Shown one piece after another: positions 29,892-37,173 of a DNA stretch of 64,000 bases (position 1 is the stretch's first letter; every line of letters begins with the position of its first letter). The position numbers and the translations under genes were made by a program. Under the pieces are notes generated by a model, which made no database searches, had not been told where the DNA came from, and was given only the letters and a program-made list of their open reading frames with translations. Source of the DNA: Thermomonas sp. GTDB lineage: Bacteria > Pseudomonadota > Gammaproteobacteria > Xanthomonadales > Xanthomonadaceae. The stretch covers positions 53,501-117,500 of the forward strand of contig NZ_JAMLIW010000003.1 in the NCBI RefSeq assembly GCF_023953935.1. Reading direction: 5' to 3'.

Positions 29892-31619
29892 TCAGTCCTT
29901 GGTGACGCGGTTGATCTCGATGAGGCTGGTGATCCCCTGTTTCACCTTGTCGAGCGCAGAGCGCCGCAAATCGCGGACACCGCTGCGCGCCGACGCCTCG
30001 GTCAATTGTTGGACATTACCACCAGCGAGGATGATTTGCTGGATTTCTTCGGTCATCGGCATCACCTGGTAGATGCCGGCACGGCCCTTGTAGCCGCCGG
30101 TGCACTGGTCGCAGCCCACCGCTTCGTACACGGTGATGCCTTCATGGATCTCGTCCGCGTTGAAGCCTTCGGCCAGCAGCGCGTTCTCCGGCAGCGGCAC
30201 CGCGCGCTTGCAGTCGTGCAGGCGACGCACCAGGCGCTGGGCAATCACCAGGTTCACCGAACTGGTGATGTTGTAGGGCGCGATGCCCATGTTCATCATG
30301 CGGGCGATGGTCTGCGGGGCGTCGTTGGTGTGCAGCGTCGAAAGCACCATGTGGCCGGTCTGGGCCGCCTTGACCGCGATCTCGGCGGTTTCCAGGTCGC
30401 GGATTTCGCCGACCATGATCACGTCCGGGTCCTGGCGCAGGAAGCTGCGCAGGGCGGCGGCGAAGGTCATGCCGCGCTTGGCGTTCTGCTGGACCTGGTT
30501 GACGCCGGGCAGACGGATTTCGACCGGGTCTTCCACCGTGCTGATGTTGCGGGTTTCATCGTTCAGGATGCCCAGCGCGGTGTACAGGCTCACGGTCTTG
30601 CCCGAGCCGGTCGGGCCGGTCACCAGCACCATGCCGTAGGGCTTGTGGATCGCGTCCAGGAAGAGCTTTTGCTGCTCGGGCTCGTAGCCGAGCTTGTCGA
30701 TGCCCATCCTGGCCGCGCTGCTGTCGAGGATACGCAGCACCGCCTTTTCGCCAAACATGGTGGGCAGGATGCTGACGCGAAAGTCGATCTGCTTGGTCTT
30801 GCTGATGTTGAGCTTGATGCGCCCGTCCTGCGGCACGCGCTTTTCGGCGATGTCGAGCTGCGCCATCACCTTCAGTCGCGCCGAGATGCGCGAATGCATC
30901 TTCACGGGCGCCTTCTTGGCAATGCGCAGGATGCCGTCGATGCGGTAGCGAACCCGGTAATCGGTTTCGTAGGGTTCGAAGTGGATGTCGGAGGCTCCCT
31001 TCTTGATCGCGTCCAGCAGCGCCTTGTTGACGAACCTGACGACCGGGGTATCTTCGCCACCGGCATCCGGGGCGGCGTCGTTGTTGAGGTCATCATCGCC
31101 GCTGCCGATGTCCAGGTCCTCCAACCCCTCCGCGTCTTCGAGGTCGTTGGCCAGGGCATCGGCCGCTTCCAGCCACAGTTCTAGGCAGCGCTTGATCTGG
31201 TCGGCATCGACCAGCAGCGGCTCGACGGTCAGGTTGGTGTGGAACTTGAGCTCTTCCAGCGCATGGTTGTTGGTCGGGTCCGAGGTGCCCACGAACAACC
31301 GCCCGCCGCGCTTGAACAGCGGCAGCACGCCGTGCTTGCGCAGCAGATCCTCCTTGACCAGCGCCATGCCCGACTGCGCCGGGTCGATCGCCAGTGCGTC
31401 CACCAGCGGCATCCCGAATTCCGCCGAATTGGCGGCCGCGACGGCAGCGGACGAGACCATCCGGTGTTCCAGCAGATAGGTGGGCAGGGGAGTCTTTTCC
31501 GCCGTCGCCGCGTCCATCGCCTTGCGCGCGACGGCCTCCTCCAGCGCCCCGTCCAGCACCAGACGCCGGGCGATGCCGGTGATTCCCATCAGATTGGCGG
31601 CGGGGGTGGCTGTGGCCAT
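29892..31619 (-). CDS. pilB: type IV pilus assembly ATPase PilB
   Basis: Hexameric ATPase powering pilus extension. From the ATG at 31619 (MATATPAANLMGITGIARRL) the product is 575 residues; the frame extends upstream without similarity. N-terminal MshEN-type domain (about 1-150), Walker A VTGPTGSGKTVSLYTAL, Asp box STVEDPVEIRLPGVNQVQ, Walker B DPDVIMVGEIRDLETAEIAV and His box GHMVLSTLHTNDAPQT. A cysteine-containing metal loop (HDCKR, GCDQCTGGYKGRAGIY) follows. First in pilB-pilC-pilD. In many relatives the pilin gene is directly adjacent; here about 22 kb separate them. Confidence 0.97.
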   Translation of the reverse strand: MATATPAANLMGITGIARRLVLDGALEEAVARKAMDAATAEKTPLPTYLLEHRMVSSAAVAAANSAEFGMPLVDALAIDPAQSGMALVKEDLLRKHGVLPLFKRGGRLFVGTSDPTNNHALEELKFHTNLTVEPLLVDADQIKRCLELWLEAADALANDLEDAEGLEDLDIGSGDDDLNNDAAPDAGGEDTPVVRFVNKALLDAIKKGASDIHFEPYETDYRVRYRIDGILRIAKKAPVKMHSRISARLKVMAQLDIAEKRVPQDGRIKLNISKTKQIDFRVSILPTMFGEKAVLRILDSSAARMGIDKLGYEPEQQKLFLDAIHKPYGMVLVTGPTGSGKTVSLYTALGILNDETRNISTVEDPVEIRLPGVNQVQQNAKRGMTFAAALRSFLRQDPDVIMVGEIRDLETAEIAVKAAQTGHMVLSTLHTNDAPQTIARMMNMGIAPYNITSSVNLVIAQRLVRRLHDCKRAVPLPENALLAEGFNADEIHEGITVYEAVGCDQCTGGYKGRAGIYQVMPMTEEIQQIILAGGNVQQLTEASARSGVRDLRRSALDKVKQGITSLIEINRVTKD

Positions 31620-31734
31620 GGTGCAGGCGCTCCTTTGCTTGTTGTGGACTTTAGCGCAATCCGGCCAGGAAGCGTACAGGGCCGGGGCCACAAAGGGTTT
31701 CCGTGCCGGGGAGGCCGTTCATTCCGGCGCGATC

Positions 31735-31794
31735 ATTCCAGATTGGACGGGCATTGATTCCAGATTGGACGGATCTATAATCCAGATCGGACGG
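31735..31794 (+). promoter_or_regulatory. three phased 16-bp direct repeats over a TATAAT promoter
   Basis: ATTCCAGATTGGACGG occurs at 31735-31750 and 31757-31772, and as AATCCAGATCGGACGG at 31779-31794, with an exact 22-bp period. TTGATT (31754-31759) and a perfect TATAAT (31776-31781) with a 16-bp spacer form a promoter in which repeat 2 fills the spacer and repeat 3 overlaps the -10 box and the expected transcription start. The layout suggests an operator for cooperative repression of the downstream ATPase gene. The binding protein is unknown. Confidence 0.75.
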
Positions 31795-31804
31795 TTCTCG
31801 ACGA

Positions 31805-33067
31805 TTGCGTTGGACAGTGGATATCACATCCGGAAAACCGCTTCCAAGATTCATGGCCAGCTTGGTCGGACAAGCGCTGGCCGACACCCCCGTGGTTCTG
31901 GTCAACGGCCCGCGCCAGTGTGGGAAGACCACGTTGGCCCGACAGTTCTCCGGCGTTGCCCGCGCATGGATGACGCTGGATGACGAAACCCAGTTGGCAG
32001 CCGCACTCGCCGACCCGGTTGGCTTCATCGATGCGCATGGGGACATGGCCATCGACGAGGTGCAGCGCGCGCCGGCATTGCTGCGCGCCATCAAGCGCTC
32101 GGTCGACGAGAACCGCAAGCCGGGACGCTTCCTGCTGACCGGCTCCACGGATGTCCTGTCCTTGCCAAGTATCGCCGACAGCCTGGCAGGGCGAATGGAA
32201 ATCGTGGAGCTGCTGCCCTTTTCCCAGGCTGAATTGCGGGGTCAGCCCTCCGGGCTGTTGCCCAGATTGTTTGCGGGCAAGCTGCCACAGGTGGAGGCCC
32301 GAGTGCCCCTCGGCGCGCCCACGCTTGAGCAGCGTGTGTTGTTGGGCGGATACCCGGAGATGCTTGCCCGCGCCCTGCCGGCCCGTCGCCAGGCGTGGGC
32401 ACGCGATTACGTGCGCGCCATCGTGCAGCGTGACGTGCGTGACATCGCCCAGATCGACAAGCTGGACAAGCTTCCATTACTGCTTCGTGCCACCGCGCAG
32501 CAAAGCGCGCAACTGGCCAACTTCAACCAGCTTGCCGGGCAACTGGGCATGGATGCCAAAACGGCCCGCAAGTACGCGGGCATCCTTGAACAGGTTTTCC
32601 TGATCAAGCGTCTGGAACCTTGGGCCAACAACTACCTCTCACGTCTGGTCAAAACCCCCAAGCTGCATCTGCTGGATACCGGCCTGTTGGCAACCTTGCG
32701 CGGGCTGACGCACGAGCGCCTGATCCGCGACCGCAAGGCCTGGGGCGTGCTTCTGGAAACCTTCGTCCATGCCGAATTGCTGAAGATGCTGCCGCTGCAA
32801 GACCAGGCCTGCCGCCTGTTCCACTACCGCGACAAGGACCAGCTGGAAGTGGATGTCGTGCTGGAAACCGACGGCGGTGACGTGGCGGGCTTTGAAGTGA
32901 AGGCCGCAGCCTCGGTGAACGCCGGCGATTTCACCGGCCTGCGCAAACTGGCGAAGCTTTCCGGAGGTGCTTTCATCGGCGGCATGGTGCTGTACGACGG
33001 AGCCCATGTCGCCAGCTTTGGCGGGAACCTCCACGCCGTTCCTTTTTCCGCACTGTGGACGCCGTGA
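31805..33067 (+). CDS. AAA-family ATPase with DUF4143 (COG1373)
   Basis: 420 residues. N-terminal AAA_14 domain with Walker A VNGPRQCGKTTL, Walker B-like MAIDEVQRAPALLRAI and sensor RFLLTGSTDVLSLP. The C-terminal DUF4143 region ends in a PD-(D/E)XK-like segment (LEVDVVLETDGGDVAGFEVK). The start is uncertain: TTG 31805, GTG 31817 (MDITSGKPLPRF) or ATG 31853 (MASLVGQALADTP). These proteins are scattered and often horizontally acquired; a nuclease/ATPase role in defence or regulation has been suggested but is not shown. It is a lone gene between pilB (divergent) and a GT2 gene, with a striking repeat-laden promoter. Confidence 0.88.
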   Translation: MRWTVDITSGKPLPRFMASLVGQALADTPVVLVNGPRQCGKTTLARQFSGVARAWMTLDDETQLAAALADPVGFIDAHGDMAIDEVQRAPALLRAIKRSVDENRKPGRFLLTGSTDVLSLPSIADSLAGRMEIVELLPFSQAELRGQPSGLLPRLFAGKLPQVEARVPLGAPTLEQRVLLGGYPEMLARALPARRQAWARDYVRAIVQRDVRDIAQIDKLDKLPLLLRATAQQSAQLANFNQLAGQLGMDAKTARKYAGILEQVFLIKRLEPWANNYLSRLVKTPKLHLLDTGLLATLRGLTHERLIRDRKAWGVLLETFVHAELLKMLPLQDQACRLFHYRDKDQLEVDVVLETDGGDVAGFEVKAAASVNAGDFTGLRKLAKLSGGAFIGGMVLYDGAHVASFGGNLHAVPFSALWTP

Positions 33068-33152
33068 CGGCCTTGCCAAATGACAGGTGCCGGAATCGCA
33101 CGCCAAAAACCCGGCCCTTCCCTAAGTCCCTCAATCAAGCTACCTTGCCGTG

Positions 33153-34019
33153 ATGGGCCAATCCGCTTCCCTCAGCATCGTCCTGCCCGCAAAAAACGAG
33201 GCGGAAGGCCTGCAGCGCACCCTGCCCGAGCTGCGGCAGCGCTTCCCCGAGGCCCAGATCATCGTGGTGGACGACGGCTCCACCGACGCCACCGCCGACA
33301 TCGCCGCCGGCCACGGCGCCCAAGTGTTGCGCAGCCCCTATTCGATGGGCAATGGCGCCGCCGTCAAACGCGGCGCCCGCGCCGCCAGCGGGGACATCCT
33401 GGTGTTCATGGACGCCGATGGCCAGCACGGCGCCGAGCACGTGGCGGCGCTGTTGGCGAAACTGGCGGAAGGTTTCGACATGGTGGTGGGCGCGCGCAAC
33501 GCCAGCGGCCAGGCCAGCCTGTCGCGCGGGCTGGCCAATGCCTTCTACAACCGTCTCGCCAGCTGGATGACCGGCCACCGCGTGGAAGACCTCACCTCCG
33601 GCTTCCGCGCCGTGCGTGCCGACAAGTTCCGCGAGTTCCTGCACCTGCTGCCGAACGGATTTTCCTATCCCACCACCAGCACCATGGCGTTTTTCCGCAG
33701 CGCCTATGCCGTTGCCTATGTGCCCATCCCGGTGGCCAAGCGCGTGGGAGCCAACAGCCACATCCGCCCGATCAAGGATGGCATCCGATTCCTGCTGATC
33801 ATTTTCAAGATCGCCAGCCTGTATTCGCCGTTGAAGCTCTTTGCACCGACGGCAGTTGTTTTTTTCGGTGCTGGCGCGGGCTGGTATGCGTGGACCCTCC
33901 ACGAATCGGGCCGTTTCACCAACATGAGCATGCTGCTGTTCAGCGCGGCAGTAATTGTCTTTCTGATTGGATTGATTTCAGAGCAGATCACCAATCTGAC
34001 TTATCGCCGCGATGGGTGA
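33153..34019 (+). CDS. family 2 glycosyltransferase (DPM1-like)
   Basis: 288 residues from the ATG at 33153 (MGQSASLSIVLPAKNEAEGL); a GTG three bases earlier is also possible. GT-A fold: IIVVDDGSTDATADIA, LVFMDADGQHG (DXD-type) and an RVEDLTSGFRAVRADKF segment typical of polyprenyl-phosphate sugar transferases. Two C-terminal hydrophobic helices (about 230-285). It probably loads a sugar onto a lipid carrier; that would supply GT-C transferases, which use such donors. TACCTT at 33141-33146 sits six bases before the ATG, so the mRNA may be leaderless. Plus strand, convergent with the minus-strand glycan cluster. Confidence 0.88.
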   Translation: MGQSASLSIVLPAKNEAEGLQRTLPELRQRFPEAQIIVVDDGSTDATADIAAGHGAQVLRSPYSMGNGAAVKRGARAASGDILVFMDADGQHGAEHVAALLAKLAEGFDMVVGARNASGQASLSRGLANAFYNRLASWMTGHRVEDLTSGFRAVRADKFREFLHLLPNGFSYPTTSTMAFFRSAYAVAYVPIPVAKRVGANSHIRPIKDGIRFLLIIFKIASLYSPLKLFAPTAVVFFGAGAGWYAWTLHESGRFTNMSMLLFSAAVIVFLIGLISEQITNLTYRRDG

Positions 34020-34082
34020 AATTGGTTGGAGTCCGCGTGCCATCAACTTCAGTGAAGTGCGGACACGGATGTGACCAGACGG

Positions 34083-34622
34083 TCAGGTGCGCATGCGCAC
34101 CACGCGTGCCGGAACACCGGCTACGACCGCATAATCGGGGACGTCCTTGGTGACGACAGCGCCAGCCGCGACGATGGCCCCACGTCCGATGCGCGTGCCG
34201 CCGAGCAAGATTGCGCCTGCACCGATCCAGGCGTCCTCGGCGATCATGATCGGTGCCTGTTCCGGGCCTGACCAGCGCATCGGCTCATCGTGACGGTCGG
34301 GGATGCGATGCCCGGAGCTGATGAGTTTGCTGCCGTGTCCTACCATGCTGCGTGCGCCGATGAACACATTGCCGCCACACAGCAGAATCACGCCGTGGCC
34401 GATGGTGACATCGTCGGCGATCTCGAGTTTGCGGTAATCATCTACCCACACGCCGCGCCAGATCTTGACGCGTGCGCCAAGTTTGCTGCCTCGAGCACGC
34501 ACCAGTGAGGTCTTGACCCACATGCTCATGGCATCCTGTGGCAGGACGGCCATCGCCAGCTCCACGCCATAATTGAGGAGTGAAGTGAAAAAGCTGCGCC
34601 GAGGATTCGCGGTGAGTGTCAT
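34083..34622 (-). CDS. hexapeptide-repeat acyltransferase (WcaF/maltose O-acetyltransferase type)
   Basis: 179 residues. Left-handed beta-helix repeats begin near residue 50: IADDVTIGHGVILLCGGNVF, IAEDAWIGAGAILLGG and IGRGAIVAAGAVVTKDVPDY, ending AVVAGVPARVVRMRT. GSKLISSGHRIPDRHDEPMR contains the catalytic-type histidine. Likely O-acetylates a glycan sugar. Its ATG overlaps the stop of the upstream TylF-like gene by four bases (ATGA). Last gene of the minus-strand cluster. Confidence 0.87.
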   Translation of the reverse strand: MTLTANPRRSFFTSLLNYGVELAMAVLPQDAMSMWVKTSLVRARGSKLGARVKIWRGVWVDDYRKLEIADDVTIGHGVILLCGGNVFIGARSMVGHGSKLISSGHRIPDRHDEPMRWSGPEQAPIMIAEDAWIGAGAILLGGTRIGRGAIVAAGAVVTKDVPDYAVVAGVPARVVRMRT

Positions 34623-35419
34623 CAGGGTTTGAGAATGAGGCCTTGGCCTGTGGGCAGGACAAGTAAAGGCACGTCGTGCTCATGGGCGAAGGCATCGAAC
34701 GCAAGTCGCTGGGCGCCGTGTTTGCGCCAGCCGTAGTCGTCCAAAACCATGGCCGCTCCAGGCGACAGGCGATCCCAGAACCTCTCAGCGGCGGCAATCT
34801 CGGGGGCCGTCGCATTCATGTCAATGGACAGGAATGCGATGCGCGTGGCGTCCACCTGATCCAAGGTGTCAGGCACTGTCCCTCGAATGATGCGTACTTG
34901 GTCGGTGAAGGGCGCGAAGGTTCGTTGTACGGCTTCGTGGCATGGCACATAGCCGCCACCGCGCAGCCCGGCTTGGCGCTCTCCATCCGTCAATTGACTC
35001 TCCACGAGTCCCTCGAAGGTGTCGAGAAGAAAGAAGCGCTTGCCCAGCTTCGGGAAATCCGTGTAGCGGATCACGCTCATCGCGTACCCGCCGCGATTGA
35101 CTCCGCACTCCACGAAGTCACCGGGCAGTGCCGCACCGCGCGCTGCGGCCCAGCACACTACGTGGGCGCGCCAGCGCAGATCGCCGTGTGGCCACGAGCC
35201 GGTATCTTGGCCTGCCGCATAGGCCTCCAGAAATGCCTTGTCGTCCTCGAAGCTCGGGTAATGTGCTGAGACCAGACCGTCTTCGTTGTAGCGCGCACGC
35301 CCATACAGCGGGCGGTTCAGCCAGTTGCCGCTGTGGCGATTGATGCGGCGTACCATCCGCTCCAAGGTGGAATCCGGGATGCGGTCCTTGAGCCAATTGC
35401 GCAGGCCTTGCATGGTCAT
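34622..35419 (-). CDS. TylF/MycF-family O-methyltransferase
   Basis: 265 residues. SAM-binding start GDFVECGVNRGGYAMSVIRY, then FFLLDTFEGLV, IAFLSIDMNATAPEIAAAER and AMVLDDYGWRKHGAQRLAFD, as in macrocin-type sugar O-methyltransferases that need a divalent metal (the two aspartates of LDDY). Probably methylates a hydroxyl on a sugar residue made by this cluster. Three bases separate it from the upstream methyltransferase, and it overlaps the acyltransferase by four. Confidence 0.88.
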   Translation of the reverse strand: MTMQGLRNWLKDRIPDSTLERMVRRINRHSGNWLNRPLYGRARYNEDGLVSAHYPSFEDDKAFLEAYAAGQDTGSWPHGDLRWRAHVVCWAAARGAALPGDFVECGVNRGGYAMSVIRYTDFPKLGKRFFLLDTFEGLVESQLTDGERQAGLRGGGYVPCHEAVQRTFAPFTDQVRIIRGTVPDTLDQVDATRIAFLSIDMNATAPEIAAAERFWDRLSPGAAMVLDDYGWRKHGAQRLAFDAFAHEHDVPLLVLPTGQGLILKP

Positions 35420-35422
35420 GCC

Positions 35423-36205
35423 TCAGCGCGTGGCGCGAATCATCAGGTGCCAGCCCGCAAGCCGCGACAGCAGCCGATACAGCGGCCGCGGTGTCAGCCT
35501 GAACAGGCGACCATACCCTTCGCCGAAAACGAAATCGCTTTGCACTTGGACACTTGAGAACTTCGCGAACATCTGTTGTACCTCGGCTTTCGTGAAGCGA
35601 CGCACCACCGGGCACAGCTCGTCGCGATCCTCGAACGGGACACGCGTCAGGCGATGTGCCCATTCATTGAGCGATCGGCGGTGGTACAACATGACCAAGG
35701 CCTGTCCGCCGGGCTTGAGCACCCGCCAAGCTTCGTCGATGCAGGCCTGAGTGTCCGGAGCATGGTGCAACACGCCGAATGAATACACGTAATCGAAGGC
35801 CTGGTCCGGAAATGGCAGCGCGTCGCCGCTTGCGCACAGGTAGCGTGCGTCCCAGCCATGCTGGCGAGCACGGCGCTCGGCTGTCGCTGCGCCGATGTGG
35901 GTCAAATCCACGGCGGTCACGCGCAGGCCATGCTCCACCATGCGCGCGCTGTCCAAGCCGATGCCGCAACCGACTTCAAGAACGTGCAACCCCGGCTGCA
36001 TGGATGCAATCCAGGCGGGCAGGTGTCGATGGGAGCGATAGCGTTGGATCTCAAGGTCGAGGAAGTACTTGTCCGAGCCACGCCCGCCATCGCTGACCGT
36101 TCGACCCATGATGCGTTCGGCGTTGACATTGCGCGTCCAGAAGTCCGAGACCTCCCGGTGCAGGCCGGGAGTGGAGCCGCGGTTGGCGGATTCAATTGGT
36201 TTCAT
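35423..36205 (-). CDS. class I SAM-dependent methyltransferase
   Basis: 260 residues. Motif I LHVLEVGCGIGLDSARMVEH (about residues 74-93), VTAVDLTHIGAATAERRA, and post-motif DYVYSFGVLHHAPDTQACID followed by EAWRVLKPGGQALVML. The N-terminal segment FWTRNVNAERIMG and the C-terminal lid are like those in sugar- or lipid-methylating enzymes of polysaccharide clusters. Sits between the flippase-like gene and the TylF-like gene on the same strand. Exact substrate unknown. Confidence 0.88.
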   Translation of the reverse strand: MKPIESANRGSTPGLHREVSDFWTRNVNAERIMGRTVSDGGRGSDKYFLDLEIQRYRSHRHLPAWIASMQPGLHVLEVGCGIGLDSARMVEHGLRVTAVDLTHIGAATAERRARQHGWDARYLCASGDALPFPDQAFDYVYSFGVLHHAPDTQACIDEAWRVLKPGGQALVMLYHRRSLNEWAHRLTRVPFEDRDELCPVVRRFTKAEVQQMFAKFSSVQVQSDFVFGEGYGRLFRLTPRPLYRLLSRLAGWHLMIRATR

Positions 36206-36240
36206 CGGGACGCGGTTGCAGCAAAGGTGAGAGCACTAGA

Positions 36241-37173
36241 CTAGCCTACCGGGCGCGCTTCGTCGTCGTGAGCCCGGGGGGCGTGATTCGGCCAGAACAG
36301 GGAGGGCAACCAGGCAATTGTTATCGTCAACCCACGCAGCACCAGATAGACGCCCAACACGGATTGTCCGCGCAAGCCGATCAACGCGAACAGCGCCATC
36401 GCGGAGACTTCAACCGTGCCGAGGCCATTGAAACTCACCGGCACATAGGCCACAAGCCCGGCGCCGTGGGCGATGGTCGTTGTTGCAAGGTAGCTGGGCG
36501 CAACGAGCGATGTTTCACGCAACAGGAGCCAGTAGGCCAAGCCGGTCAGCGCCATCTTCAGCAACGTCACGCCCAAGTTTCTCAAGACCAGTGGCACCGG
36601 CGTCCCGGCGGCATCCAGAATGACGCGCACGAACCGCCAGCCGCTTGCCGCCGGAGTCAGCCTGTTGCGCAAATGCCGAGCGCCCAGCCAACCTGCGAGT
36701 CCCGCCGCCAGCATTCCCGTGAGTGCCCAGAGGGTGGATGCGCCAGTGGCCCGGCCGGTGAAAAACGGAATGCACGCGGCGGTGGCGGCCATGCAGGCAA
36801 CCGTGATGAGCTTGTCGGCCAGAATGCGAGAGGCGATGAATGGCAAATGGCTGGCGCGGTAGCGCTTCAATTGCCACGCCGTGCTGAACATGTCGGCGAC
36901 CTGGCCAGGGAGCGAGATCCCGATGGCCCACGAGCGCCAGAAGATGCCGAGAAATGACGGGAATCCGAGGATGCCGCGCAATTCGGCGATGTCGTACAGA
37001 TTCCTGGCGCCGAGGATGGTGCCAGCAACCACGGCCAGAGCCGCACCGGCGATCGACAGCGGGTTCATTGATCCGATCACGGTCATGACCCTGCCGATGC
37101 CGGCCAGCTGCAGAGCCCACGCCATCAGGCAGAGGCCCAGCAGGGTCAACAGGTAGCGGTTTGGAGACTTCAC
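36241..37173 (-). CDS. lysylphosphatidylglycerol synthase TM / UPF0104 membrane protein
   Basis: 310 residues, mostly hydrophobic with about eight membrane helices. The GTG at 37173 overlaps the stop of the preceding gene (GTGA), and MKSPNRYLLTLLGLCLMAWA fits a membrane start. PLSIAGAALAVVAGTILGAR, LPGQVADMFSTAWQLKRYRA and VPVSFNGLGTVEVSAMALFA match the LPG_synthase_TM family. In glycan clusters such proteins are suspected lipid or lipid-linked-sugar translocators; no soluble aminoacyl-transfer domain follows here. Role inferred only. Confidence 0.82.
   Translation of the reverse strand: MKSPNRYLLTLLGLCLMAWALQLAGIGRVMTVIGSMNPLSIAGAALAVVAGTILGARNLYDIAELRGILGFPSFLGIFWRSWAIGISLPGQVADMFSTAWQLKRYRASHLPFIASRILADKLITVACMAATAACIPFFTGRATGASTLWALTGMLAAGLAGWLGARHLRNRLTPAASGWRFVRVILDAAGTPVPLVLRNLGVTLLKMALTGLAYWLLLRETSLVAPSYLATTTIAHGAGLVAYVPVSFNGLGTVEVSAMALFALIGLRGQSVLGVYLVLRGLTITIAWLPSLFWPNHAPRAHDDEARPVG

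Noticed and set aside
31805-33067. DUF4143 ATPase as part of a toxin-antitoxin pair
   Set aside because: No small partner gene lies on either side; the neighbours are pilB (divergent) and a GT2 gene.
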